Assembly (NCBI RefSeq): GCF_022548875.1
Contig: NZ_JAKZEW010000002.1
Span: 186,898-250,897 of the forward strand
Direction: 5' to 3'
DNA length: 64,000 bases
Origin: Glycomyces sp. L485
GTDB lineage: Bacteria; Actinomycetota; Actinomycetes; Mycobacteriales; Micromonosporaceae
This document shows, piece by piece, positions 18,051 to 25,404 of the stretch (position 1 is its first letter; each line of letters begins with the position of its first letter). Both the position numbers and the translations under genes were made by a program. The notes beneath the pieces are model-generated. The model searched no databases. It was given only the letters and a program-made list of their open reading frames with translations, and was not told the DNA's origin.

Positions 18051-18431
18051 CGTGAGAAAGGCCACCGGTGTGTCTCCATCCGCCATCCCGACGATGTTAA
18101 ACGCAAGCTCATCATCGCCGTCACCGGTGTCTACCGACGCACGGAGACTGGTCTCGCCATACTCGAACTGGCCGGTCTTGCCGAGTATCTCGAAGCCACC
18201 TACGGTCTGTCGCTGCACGATGCGATTACACAGGTCATCGGCTCAGCGCCGCGCGACCGCAAAGCCGAACGCGCCGAGTGCGAACAGCGCCGCGGCATCG
18301 TCCTTGCCGGATCGCGCGCCTTCGCCCCCTGGGACCCGGAACTCTCCGACGCGATGGTCCGCAGGAAAAGAGCCGTCATGGAGGAATCCCTCATCACCGA
18401 ACTCCTAGCCGACCTCGCCTCGTCATGCTGA
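18051..18431 (+). pseudogene. Start-less fragment of an unknown protein
   Basis: The plus-strand frame opens after TAG at 18048-18050 and runs 126 codons to TGA with protein-like composition: KRKLIIAVTGVYRRTETGLA, then ILELAGLAEYLEATYGLSLH and a charged C-terminus VRRKRAVMEESLITELLADL. No ATG, GTG or TTG start lies in its first two thirds. The preceding codons in another frame (from GTG 17998) could supply an N-terminus through a frameshift near 18060. I do not recognise the family. Decay by frameshift or truncation is the best reading. Confidence 0.4.
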
Positions 18432-18464
18432 CCCGTCGTCTTCGGGAGCCGTGCTGCTTCGGCG

Positions 18465-20603
18465 CTAACTTGAGGGCAGGCCGAGCTTGTCGAAGAACGC
18501 CCGGTTCCGTTCCGTGGCCACGTTGACGAGACGGTCGAAGCTCATCACTTCGATATACGCCTTGGCGGGTTCGTTGAAACCGAAGTAACCCAGTCCGTCA
18601 TGGGTCGCACGGAGGTTCGCCATCTCGCATCTTTTCACCATGCGCTTCGTCAGATCGGCCACGATGTAGCAGAAGGCGGGGGACTCTTCGGATTTCGGGA
18701 TCGGACGCCCGGAGGCGGTCCGGACGCCACCTTCTCGTACGCGCATCGCGTAGTCGAGGCACTGCTCGATCGGGTTGTCCCCTTCCGACGCGTCGCCGCG
18801 CATCGGCCGCTTGAGCTCGATGACGACGATCGACGGCAGCGGGAGCTTCTCGCCCGCTGCCGCCAGCACCGGGGCATTCGGGGCCTCGACGAGCCTCGTC
18901 GCGAGTATGTCGGGTTCCTTCGTCGAACCGTCTCCGGTGACCGGCATGCTCTTGAGCGGCTTGTCGGAGGCGAGGTAGTCGTGGAACGCGAGCCTCTCGT
19001 CGATGATCCACAGGTTCGATGCGTCCGTGCCGATCTCGTTCGAATCGGTCCGCATCGGGATGAGCAGGGAGTGGATGGCGTCCTCTCGGCTGTACTTACC
19101 GTGATCGTCGGACCGGATCAATCCGGCCAGGATGTCCAGAACGGCTCGTCGCCGTGAGACGTAGGCCGCCAAGTCGGACTGGTTGATGTCGCTGATCTTG
19201 TCGAGATACCGGTTGAGCCGTTCCCGGTAGCCCTCGGACTGCGCGGAGCCGGTCTCGGCGAAGATCTCTTGGCCTTCGGCGATGGCATCGGCTTCGAGCT
19301 GCTGCAGAGCCCGATGCAGTACAAGCTCAAGGTCCTGGTCCTTGATCGACGGGTCGACGGTCACGCCGAGGGATTCGAGCCGCGACAGGACGGGCCGGTA
19401 TCTCGGCGCGCGGCGGCTGACGAAGTTATTGACCCGTTCCTTGCTCTCCTCACGGGCGGCCTGGAGCGGGGCGTCGAGGAGCTTCTCAACCTCTTCCAGC
19501 ACGCCTCTACGGATATCCTCCAGTGCGATCTCGTTCGCCGCGAACATGCCCGAGGCCGATTCGTCGACGATGTCGAAGGCGACGCGGTCCGCTCGAACGC
19601 GGTCGTCGAGAAAGCCGGAGGACAGATAGCAGGCATAGGTGAATTCGGCGGAGGTCTCGTCCTTCAATCTTCCCGACAGGCCGGGCACTTTTCCGGTGAG
19701 GTTCTCCTCTAGCACCACGCGATTTGCGGCGCACCAGTTCAGCCGCGGCACGGCGCTGCGTGCGGAGGACTTGAGGCGGAGGTTGACCATCGTGAACTCC
19801 TCGCCTTTGACGTTGACCGTCGTCGTCGGCATCTTGGAGAACACGAAGTCCTCAACCAGCGCGTTGAGCGAGATGGACTCATCATCATCGGTCACCGTCA
19901 CCTCAGGCGCGCCGCCGGGTCGGAGGAAGTACCAGATGCAGTGCTCGAACACTTCACGAGCGATGGATTCGACGGTCTTCGGCGCGTTCTGCTGGAACGC
20001 GGCCTTAAATCCATCCAGGCTCACAGTCGTACCGGGCTCGTCGAAACCGTTGGGCTTCCCCAACTGCTCGATTTCCCCCCTTACCGAGAACCTGAACTCA
20101 CGCCCCTGAAGGTCTCCCGCCTCGTCCTGGTAGGCACTGCGGATCGAGACTTTGTCGAACGCCTTGAGCCAGAGCAGGCGGCCCACGCCTCGGCATCCGA
20201 GCCCTGCCTTGAAGTCACTATCCAAAGTCAGGAATGACTTCATGTTCTCCGAGTTGAAACCTGTGCCATTGTCCTCGACGCTGAATCCGACGATCGGGTT
20301 CAATGCCGTGCGACCCGGCCCGGAGGGGCCGAAGTCCAATTCGTCCTGCGGTCCGCGCAAGATTCTGACATGAAGATGTCCTTGCCCGACATCATCGCTG
20401 AAACGGTCGTCAATAGCCTGCACCCCGTTGACGATCGCCTCCAGCAGCGGCAGGAGGGCATGACTTTTCGGCAGACTCGTGTTCCGGACCCGACCTGCCA
20501 GGGAAGTGGTGAGTGCCAAGGCGTACCTCTCGACGGTTCGATCTTGCAAACTATATCGGCATACAGGGGACACTCGCGAACGAGCAACGCGCATCGGGCT
20601 CAT
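18465..20603 (-). CDS. GHKL-type ATPase fused to a PD-(D/E)xK nuclease domain (candidate defence protein)
   Basis: A 712-residue protein. The N-terminal half is a GHKL (gyrase/Hsp90/histidine-kinase/MutL) ATPase: N-box LLPLLEAIVNGVQAID (Glu55, Asn59), VEDNGTGF (Asp111), GCRGVGRLLWLKAF and PGTTVSL (190-193). The middle is helical and charged. The C-terminus carries a PD-(D/E)xK nuclease pattern: EPDIL (Asp565), VVIELKRP (Glu596, Lys598) and EQCL (Gln614). The family is familiar to me only as 'ATP-binding protein' near restriction systems; an antiviral role is inferred from the fusion and the neighbourhood. The first ~20 codons lie in a repeat whose second copy has stops in this frame, so a TTG at 20549 may be the true start. 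It stands alone. Confidence 0.75.
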   Translation of the reverse strand: MSPMRVARSRVSPVCRYSLQDRTVERYALALTTSLAGRVRNTSLPKSHALLPLLEAIVNGVQAIDDRFSDDVGQGHLHVRILRGPQDELDFGPSGPGRTALNPIVGFSVEDNGTGFNSENMKSFLTLDSDFKAGLGCRGVGRLLWLKAFDKVSIRSAYQDEAGDLQGREFRFSVRGEIEQLGKPNGFDEPGTTVSLDGFKAAFQQNAPKTVESIAREVFEHCIWYFLRPGGAPEVTVTDDDESISLNALVEDFVFSKMPTTTVNVKGEEFTMVNLRLKSSARSAVPRLNWCAANRVVLEENLTGKVPGLSGRLKDETSAEFTYACYLSSGFLDDRVRADRVAFDIVDESASGMFAANEIALEDIRRGVLEEVEKLLDAPLQAAREESKERVNNFVSRRAPRYRPVLSRLESLGVTVDPSIKDQDLELVLHRALQQLEADAIAEGQEIFAETGSAQSEGYRERLNRYLDKISDINQSDLAAYVSRRRAVLDILAGLIRSDDHGKYSREDAIHSLLIPMRTDSNEIGTDASNLWIIDERLAFHDYLASDKPLKSMPVTGDGSTKEPDILATRLVEAPNAPVLAAAGEKLPLPSIVVIELKRPMRGDASEGDNPIEQCLDYAMRVREGGVRTASGRPIPKSEESPAFCYIVADLTKRMVKRCEMANLRATHDGLGYFGFNEPAKAYIEVMSFDRLVNVATERNRAFFDKLGLPSS
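20539..20596. repeat. 58-bp imperfect direct repeat, copy A
   Basis: It aligns without gaps to 22651-22708, about 44 of 58 positions identical by hand count, best in the right half (CGAACGNGCAACGCGCA). It covers the 5' end of the GHKL gene. A shared promoter or regulator site read on the minus strand, or a recombination footprint, are the main explanations. Confidence 0.6.
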
Positions 20604-20775
20604 TAGCGGAATGCGAGCCCGAATCGCGGAGATATGAGAGCCGCGCTGGTCGCGTTGCTGTGCGACAAGAGCGGGAATATGGGGAGGCCGACCGGTTTCC
20701 CCACCGAGACCGGCCGGCCCGAGAGGCTCCCCGATCCGCCCCGAGGCTCAGTCGCGCGGGCAGGGGAGCGGATTT

Positions 20776-21006
20776 TCAGACGACGCCGATCAACTTGCGG
20801 GTCTGAGCTTCTATCCAGTCGCACCACTGGTCGCCGTCCCAGGCGCCGTGCCACACCGGTTCACCGCCGGCGGTGAACCGGCAGACCTCGCTCGGCTCGG
20901 CGTTCGGGCTGTCGCGGCAGTCAACGCGGTAGGCGCCCCGTCCGGTGCGGTAGACGAGGAAGTTCGCGGGGCCGCGCCGGAACTCGCCGAGGAAGACCTC
21001 ATTCAT
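20776..21006 (-). CDS. Small protein of unknown function
   Basis: A 76-residue frame starting MNEVFLGEFRRGPANFLVYR and containing two conserved-looking Trp-rich stretches near the end (VWHGAWDGDQWCDWIEAQTR). I do not recognise a family. The ATG at 21006 overlaps the upstream gene's end by 8 bp (20999-21006), so the pair are co-translated. Such small paired genes are common beside DUF397/DUF5753 genes in actinobacteria, and a regulatory or immunity-type role is only a guess. The longer frame to 21066 adds a basic, unlikely N-terminus. Confidence 0.5.
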   Translation of the reverse strand: MNEVFLGEFRRGPANFLVYRTGRGAYRVDCRDSPNAEPSEVCRFTAGGEPVWHGAWDGDQWCDWIEAQTRKLIGVV

Positions 21007-21316
21007 TGCACACCCGGACCTTCCCGGGCGGAGGCGTCTGCCCGTTGTAGAAGACCATGAATGCATGCTCCTTGAATTGGAGCTTCCAGTCCTCGCCCCA
21101 GGACCGCCAGCCGTGGCCCCATGTCGCGCGGAGGTTCCAGGCGTTCAGCCCGGAGACGATGAGCACGATGTCGGCCGGGTTCCCATTCGCGTACACCTGG
21201 AACGAGTCCGGGGCGTCGGGACCGGAGGCCCGGACGGTGAAGGTCATGCTGCCGTAGGTGAACCGCCCCCGGTCCAACCCGGCCCCATCTTGGTTCGCTG
21301 TCTCGCCTCTGCTCAT
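20999..21316 (-). CDS. Small protein of unknown function, coupled to the next gene
   Basis: A 105-residue frame (alternative start at 21349). It begins MSRGETANQDGAGLDRGRFT; the middle is a predicted beta-rich segment (FTYGSMTFTVRASG, SFQVYANGNPADIVLIVSG) followed by a Trp-rich region (LRATWGHGWRSWGEDWKLQF). No signal peptide or membrane helix. No family recognised. It overlaps the downstream small gene by 8 bp and is separated by about 160 bp from the DUF397 genes. Confidence 0.5.
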   Translation of the reverse strand: MSRGETANQDGAGLDRGRFTYGSMTFTVRASGPDAPDSFQVYANGNPADIVLIVSGLNAWNLRATWGHGWRSWGEDWKLQFKEHAFMVFYNGQTPPPGKVRVCNE

Positions 21317-21479
21317 GAGACCGAGCCTATGAGCTGCGACGACACTCACGCCATGATCGACTCTGACGGGCGAGGCATGCTGGACTATGCGGCCGTGAGA
21401 ACGAGTCGGGCGTCCAGAGCAGACAAAAAGACGCGCCGTGGTGTCCCGTCGGCGCGTCTGAGTCCTGCTGTTGTCGAGG

Positions 21480-21746
21480 CTATTCGCCCGCCTGCCTGGC
21501 GTCCTCGATGAGGACGGAGAGATCCAGCTCCCCGTCCTTGACGCCTTCGACGAACGCCGCCCACTCCTCGGGGGTGTAGATCAGGATCGTCCCCTCCGGG
21601 GCGTCGAAGCGGCGCATGGCGACCAGGCCGTCAGCGGCGAACCCGATCTCCAGCTCGCCGGGAGCGCCGTCGTCGGCGTCGGGGTGGACCCAGCGTGCGG
21701 CGGCGGCGTCGAACCGGCCTTTGAGCGGGTGCTCGCGGACAGCCAT
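21480..21746 (-). CDS. DUF397-like protein
   Basis: An 88-residue protein. Its second half, APEGTILIYTPEEWAAFVEG then VKDGELDL, matches the C-terminal signature of DUF397 proteins (a strand, then TPxEWxAFxxGVxxGEFD). The N-terminus has KGRFDAAAARWVHPDADD. DUF397 proteins are small acidic actinobacterial proteins that typically sit beside a DUF5753/XRE regulator, and toxin-like or immunity-like roles have been proposed. It overlaps by one base with the next upstream gene (TGATG-type junction at 21746). Confidence 0.75.
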   Translation of the reverse strand: MAVREHPLKGRFDAAAARWVHPDADDGAPGELEIGFAADGLVAMRRFDAPEGTILIYTPEEWAAFVEGVKDGELDLSVLIEDARQAGE

Positions 21747-21937
21747 CAGCCGTGGTCTTTCACCCAGGACAGCAGCCCGTTGTAGGAGGCGGGCGTGACG
21801 GTGACGATGGGTCGGTCCTCAGGGAGCTTGGAGTCCGAGACCTGCGCGGAATCGCCGTTGAGACGTACCTCGACGCAGCTGTTGTCCTGGTTGGCACCAC
21901 TCCGGCTTGACTTGCGCCAGGGACCAGTCATGCTCAT
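21746..21937 (-). CDS. DUF397 domain protein
   Basis: A 63-residue protein with the full DUF397 signature: GPWRKSSRSGANQDNSCVEV, then QVSDSKLPEDRPIVTVTPAS and a C-terminal YNGLLSWVKDHG. Start ATG at 21937 overlaps the DUF5753 gene by four bases (ATGA-type), so the three genes DUF5753–DUF397–DUF397-like form one coupled minus-strand operon. Function in vivo is not established; partners of Scr1-type regulators are often of this class. Confidence 0.85.
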   Translation of the reverse strand: MSMTGPWRKSSRSGANQDNSCVEVRLNGDSAQVSDSKLPEDRPIVTVTPASYNGLLSWVKDHG

Positions 21938-22362
21938 TGAATGAAATCCTCCAGAGCGATCGAGATTCGTGACGCTTCTTTGAATGCGTCTGCCAAGAAC
22001 TTACCTCGCGTCGAGTCGGCAGGGACGAAGCCCCCACCGCGTACCGTCTCGACGTTGATCACCGTTTCCTGGCCGTTGTCGTACTCGAATAGATTCAGCT
22101 GCCACGGCTGGAGGTCATACCGCCCCGCAGCGAGCGGGATTACTCGCACATCGGCGAAGGGCAACGCTGCGACTTGCTTGAGATCGGCCAGGACAGCTTC
22201 ACGGTCGTGCCCGAGCCGCCTGGAAAGGGCCTCTTCACCCATGACGATCAGGGCCGGGCGTTCAGAATCGATCCAGCGTTGGCGGCGCTCCATCCGGAAC
22301 TCCAGGCTTTCGTCCCAGTCGATTTCACCGATGTACGAAAACCTGGTGGTTCGTTCGATCAT
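21934..22362 (-). CDS. DUF5753 domain protein lacking its HTH (broken Scr1-type regulator)
   Basis: A 142-residue frame that is almost entirely the DUF5753 domain: ERRQRWIDSERPALIVMGEE, ADLKQVAALPFADVRVIPLA and LNLFEYDNGQETVINVETVR. Complete members (about 270-290 residues) have an N-terminal XRE helix-turn-helix; here it is absent. Directly upstream, overlapping by ATGA, is a 56-codon frame with residues of such a helix-turn-helix. The regulator therefore seems to have lost most of its DNA-binding domain by deletion, or has been split into two coupled genes. It heads the DUF397 operon. Confidence 0.75.
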   Translation of the reverse strand: MIERTTRFSYIGEIDWDESLEFRMERRQRWIDSERPALIVMGEEALSRRLGHDREAVLADLKQVAALPFADVRVIPLAAGRYDLQPWQLNLFEYDNGQETVINVETVRGGGFVPADSTRGKFLADAFKEASRISIALEDFIQ

Positions 22363-22529
22363 CCGCGGCTCAGGGTCTTCTCAGAGCAGATGTCGCGCGG
22401 AACCTCGCTCTTCTTATAGCCCTTGGGGAGCCGCGGCCGGGGCCGAACTCGCTCGACTTCGAGCTGGCGCCCGAGTTCCTGCAACGGCGGCGGCGCGGGC
22501 GGGCCGCCTTCTTCCTCGATGTCCACCAT
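22359..22529 (-). pseudogene. Residual N-terminus of the XRE/DUF5753 regulator
   Basis: A 56-codon frame beginning MVDIEEEGGPPAPPP, then LQELGRQLEVERVR, which matches the usual start of actinobacterial Scr1-like XRE regulators (LGRxLRxLRexxGLTQ...). It then jumps to LPKGYKKSEVPRDICSEKTL without the GLTQ...SVS recognition helices, so an internal deletion is likely. The stop TGA overlaps the DUF5753 ATG by four bases. It may still be translated and coupled. Confidence 0.5.
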
Positions 22530-23027
22530 GCCAATGGATTCTAGATTGAGTGATCAACCCATTACAAATACCACCAGGTTGGACGTCCAGTTGCATCGCC
22601 CTTCGCTGGATCCACCACGGTCCAATCGGGGGCGACGGCGCTACGAGATTCGATCTAGTCGACCATATCCTCATATAGAGGACATTTACGAACGGGCAAC
22701 GCGCACCGCACCCCGTTTGCAGCATTCGCGACCGGACAGCCGAGACGCGAGCGCCGAGCCGGTCGCGGTGCCCCGCGACGAAGACGAGAGGATGCGGGCC
22801 GACCGATTCCCGCGGCGGTCCGAGGCCCCTGATCAACCTGTGTCGCTCGCGAACCCTCGTCGCATCCGGAGGGCAATGCCGTCGAGCACACCGCGCAGCT
22901 TCGAACAACGGGGCTGGGGTCGCTCTATGCCGCGCCCGTGCGGTGTCGGCGGTCGCCGCCGGTACCCTGGGAGCGCATTTCAAGGGGAACGTAGTTGCGC
23001 CGTGGCGCGGAGGAGAACAACTGCAAC
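22530..23027. other. Intergenic region before the type I restriction operon
   Basis: About 500 bp. It holds copy B of the 58-bp repeat (22651-22708) and an AT-rich stretch around 22550-22590. I see no convincing gene; overlapping short frames on both strands are arginine-rich shadows. The hsdM ribosome-binding site GGAGGAGAAC is at its right end (23009-23018). Confidence 0.55.
22651..22708. repeat. 58-bp imperfect direct repeat, copy B
   Basis: Second copy of the repeat at 20539-20596, same orientation. Read on the minus strand in the frame of copy A it has stop codons, so what is shared is DNA-level rather than coding. It lies between the DUF5753 operon (minus) and hsdM (plus). Confidence 0.6.
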
Positions 23028-24608
23028 ATGGCACCGACCACCAAGGAAGCGCAGCGGACAGAGCTGCACAAGACGATTTGGCGCATCGCGAACGACCTGC
23101 GCGGCAGCGTCGACGGCTGGGACTTCAAGAGCTACGTACTGGGCATGCTCTTCTACCGTTTCATCTCCGAGAACCTGACGGCGTACATCAACCACGGCGA
23201 GCACGAAGCGGGCGATGAATCCTTCGACTACGCGCTGATTCCCGATGAACACGCCGAGTTCGCCCGCGCTGAGGTGGTGGCGGAGAAGGGATTCTTCATC
23301 CTGCCGTCGGAGCTGTTCGCCAACGTCCGAAAGGGGGCCGCGCAGAACGAGAACCTGAACGAGACTCTCTCGCAGGTCTTCAAGAACATCGAGGGCTCAG
23401 CACTGGGCACCGAGAGCGAGGACGACCTGAAAGGGTTGTTTGACGATCTGGACGTCAACAGCAACAAGCTCGGAGCAACGGTCGCCAAGCGCAACCAGAA
23501 GCTTGTGAAGCTCCTCGACGCCATCGGCGATCTGCCGCTGGGGCGCTTCGAGGACAACTCGATCGACCTGTTCGGCGACGCGTACGAGTACCTGATGCAG
23601 ATGTACGCGGCCAACGCGGGTAAGTCCGGTGGCGAGTACTACACGCCGCAGGAGGTCTCCGAGCTGCTGGCGCACATCACGGTCGTCGGCAAGAAGCAGG
23701 TCAACCGGGTCTATGACCCGGCGGTCGGATCGGGCTCGCTGCTGCTGAAGTTCGCCAAGGTGCTCGGCAAGAACAACGTCCGCCAGGGCTTCTACGGTCA
23801 GGAGATCAACCTGACCACGTACAACCTCGCGCGGATCAACATGTTCCTGCATGATGTGAACTACTCCGATTTCAGCCTCGCGCACGGTGATACCCTGATC
23901 GATCCGCAGCACTGGGATTATGAGCCGTTCGAGGCGATCGTCTCCAACCCGCCGTACTCCATCAGGTGGGAGGGCGACGCGAACCCGCTGCTGATCAATG
24001 ATGAGCGGTTCGCACCGGCGGGTGTGTTGGCGCCGAAGTCCAAGGCCGACCTGGCCTTCACAATGCACATGCTCAGCTGGCTCGCCGTTGATGGCACGGC
24101 CGCCATCGTCGAGTTCCCGGGAGTGATGTATCGAGGGGGAGCGGAAAGGAAGATCCGCAGGTACCTCATCGACAACAACTATGTTGACGCGGTCGTCCAG
24201 CTCCCGCCAGATCTCTTCTTCGGCACCACGATCGCCACCTGCATCCTCGTGCTGAAGAAGTCGAAGAAGACCAATGACGTGCTGTTCATCGATGCTTCTG
24301 CCGAGTTCAAGCGCATCGGCAACAAGAACAAGCTGCTTGCGGAGCACCAGACGAGGATTCTCAAAGCGTTCACCGCACGCGAGCCGGAGGAGCACTTCGC
24401 CGCGCTCGTCAATAACGAGGACATCGCGGCGAACGATTATAACATCGCCGTGTCCAGTTACGTCGAGGCAGAAGACACTCGTGAAGAGGTCGATATCGTC
24501 GAGCTGAATGCCGAGATCGCTCGCATCGTGGCCCGCCAAGCGGAGCTGCGCACGTCGATCGACGCGATTGTTCTTGAGCTGGAAGAGGGGGGAAATGCGC
24601 CTGTCTAA
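23028..24608 (+). CDS. hsdM: Type I restriction-modification system methyltransferase subunit
   Basis: A 526-residue N6-adenine methyltransferase. The N-terminal helical HsdM domain (about residues 1-140) starts RTELHKTIWRIANDLRGSVD. The SAM-binding motif I is YDPAVGSGSLLLKF (near 228-241) and the catalytic motif IV is NPPY (near 306). Two HsdM subunits with one HsdS make the modification enzyme; adding HsdR makes the nuclease. The start ATG at 23028 has GGAGGAGAAC upstream; the longer frame from 22995 is unlikely. It overlaps the next gene by 14 bp and begins the operon M–X–S–R. By sequence style it resembles the type IC (EcoR124I-like) class. Confidence 0.95.
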   Translation: MAPTTKEAQRTELHKTIWRIANDLRGSVDGWDFKSYVLGMLFYRFISENLTAYINHGEHEAGDESFDYALIPDEHAEFARAEVVAEKGFFILPSELFANVRKGAAQNENLNETLSQVFKNIEGSALGTESEDDLKGLFDDLDVNSNKLGATVAKRNQKLVKLLDAIGDLPLGRFEDNSIDLFGDAYEYLMQMYAANAGKSGGEYYTPQEVSELLAHITVVGKKQVNRVYDPAVGSGSLLLKFAKVLGKNNVRQGFYGQEINLTTYNLARINMFLHDVNYSDFSLAHGDTLIDPQHWDYEPFEAIVSNPPYSIRWEGDANPLLINDERFAPAGVLAPKSKADLAFTMHMLSWLAVDGTAAIVEFPGVMYRGGAERKIRRYLIDNNYVDAVVQLPPDLFFGTTIATCILVLKKSKKTNDVLFIDASAEFKRIGNKNKLLAEHQTRILKAFTAREPEEHFAALVNNEDIAANDYNIAVSSYVEAEDTREEVDIVELNAEIARIVARQAELRTSIDAIVLELEEGGNAPV

Positions 24609-25404
24609 ACTCCTCTCCGATGCCCCTGCAGGGGCAACTATGCAGGTCGATGGCTTCCTCGACGGGCGCGTACTCAAGTGGGGCAAACATAAGAAGGTCA
24701 AGGTCGGCAATGTAATCCGCAATTTCCATTGCCGCGCCTGTCGAGCCCATCGAGACTTCAAGTCAGGAGAAGAACTGTCTTGTTTGGGTCTCGGTGACAA
24801 TCAGATCAGTATCGATGTCACACTGCAATGCGTTGGATGTCGGTCGTCCGTGGAGATCTGGTTTCTCATCGGCAGTAGCGGCGATGTTTCCGGTGTCGCA
24901 CCGGAGGTGCGTATCGAGCGATACATGGTCAATCTTCGCGACCGAGCCGACCGGGTTGGCAGCCATCGAGGACCGTTCTCGGATCTGGTCAAGCGATCGC
25001 AGATTGCATACGAGAACCAGCTTGGTGCCGGATCGATCGTCTATCTTCGTACGATCTTCGAGCGCATCACATTCGAAGTAGCGGAGATCGCCAAAATCGA
25101 GACCAAGAAGCCTAACGGAAAGAAGCGCCCATTTTATGATGTACTGAAGGAGGTCAACGAAGCCCGCAAGATCATTCCACAACGTTTCTCGAGTAACGGC
25201 TACAAGCTGTTTAGTGAGCTGAGCAAGGTTATTCATGGAGAGTCAAGCGAAGAAGAGGCGCTCCAGAAGTACAAGCCATGTCGCGAGTTGGTACTAGGTG
25301 TCGTTAACGAAGTCAATCGAGACAACGAATATGCGCGAGCGATTGAAGAGCTGGGCTGGAACGTCGAGAACCTCAGCGCAATCACAGATGAAGGCATCTC
25401 ATGA
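24595..25404 (+). CDS. Unknown accessory protein with zinc-ribbon, inside the type I operon
   Basis: A 269-residue protein. After about 40 residues two CxxC knuckles appear (Cys46/Cys49 in FHCRACRAH and Cys79/Cys82 in LQCVGCRSS) plus Cys63, which suggests a zinc ribbon. The C-terminal half is helical (VYLRTIFERITFEVAEIAKI, then YKLFSELSKVIHGESSEEEA), resembling in layout the DUF4145-type domains seen near restriction systems, but I cannot confirm the family. It overlaps hsdM by 14 bp and hsdS by four, so it is translated as part of the operon. Base composition is noticeably lower in GC than hsdM and hsdR. Roles such as control, anti-restriction safety or an additional effector are open. Confidence 0.7.
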   Translation: MRLSKLLSDAPAGATMQVDGFLDGRVLKWGKHKKVKVGNVIRNFHCRACRAHRDFKSGEELSCLGLGDNQISIDVTLQCVGCRSSVEIWFLIGSSGDVSGVAPEVRIERYMVNLRDRADRVGSHRGPFSDLVKRSQIAYENQLGAGSIVYLRTIFERITFEVAEIAKIETKKPNGKKRPFYDVLKEVNEARKIIPQRFSSNGYKLFSELSKVIHGESSEEEALQKYKPCRELVLGVVNEVNRDNEYARAIEELGWNVENLSAITDEGIS

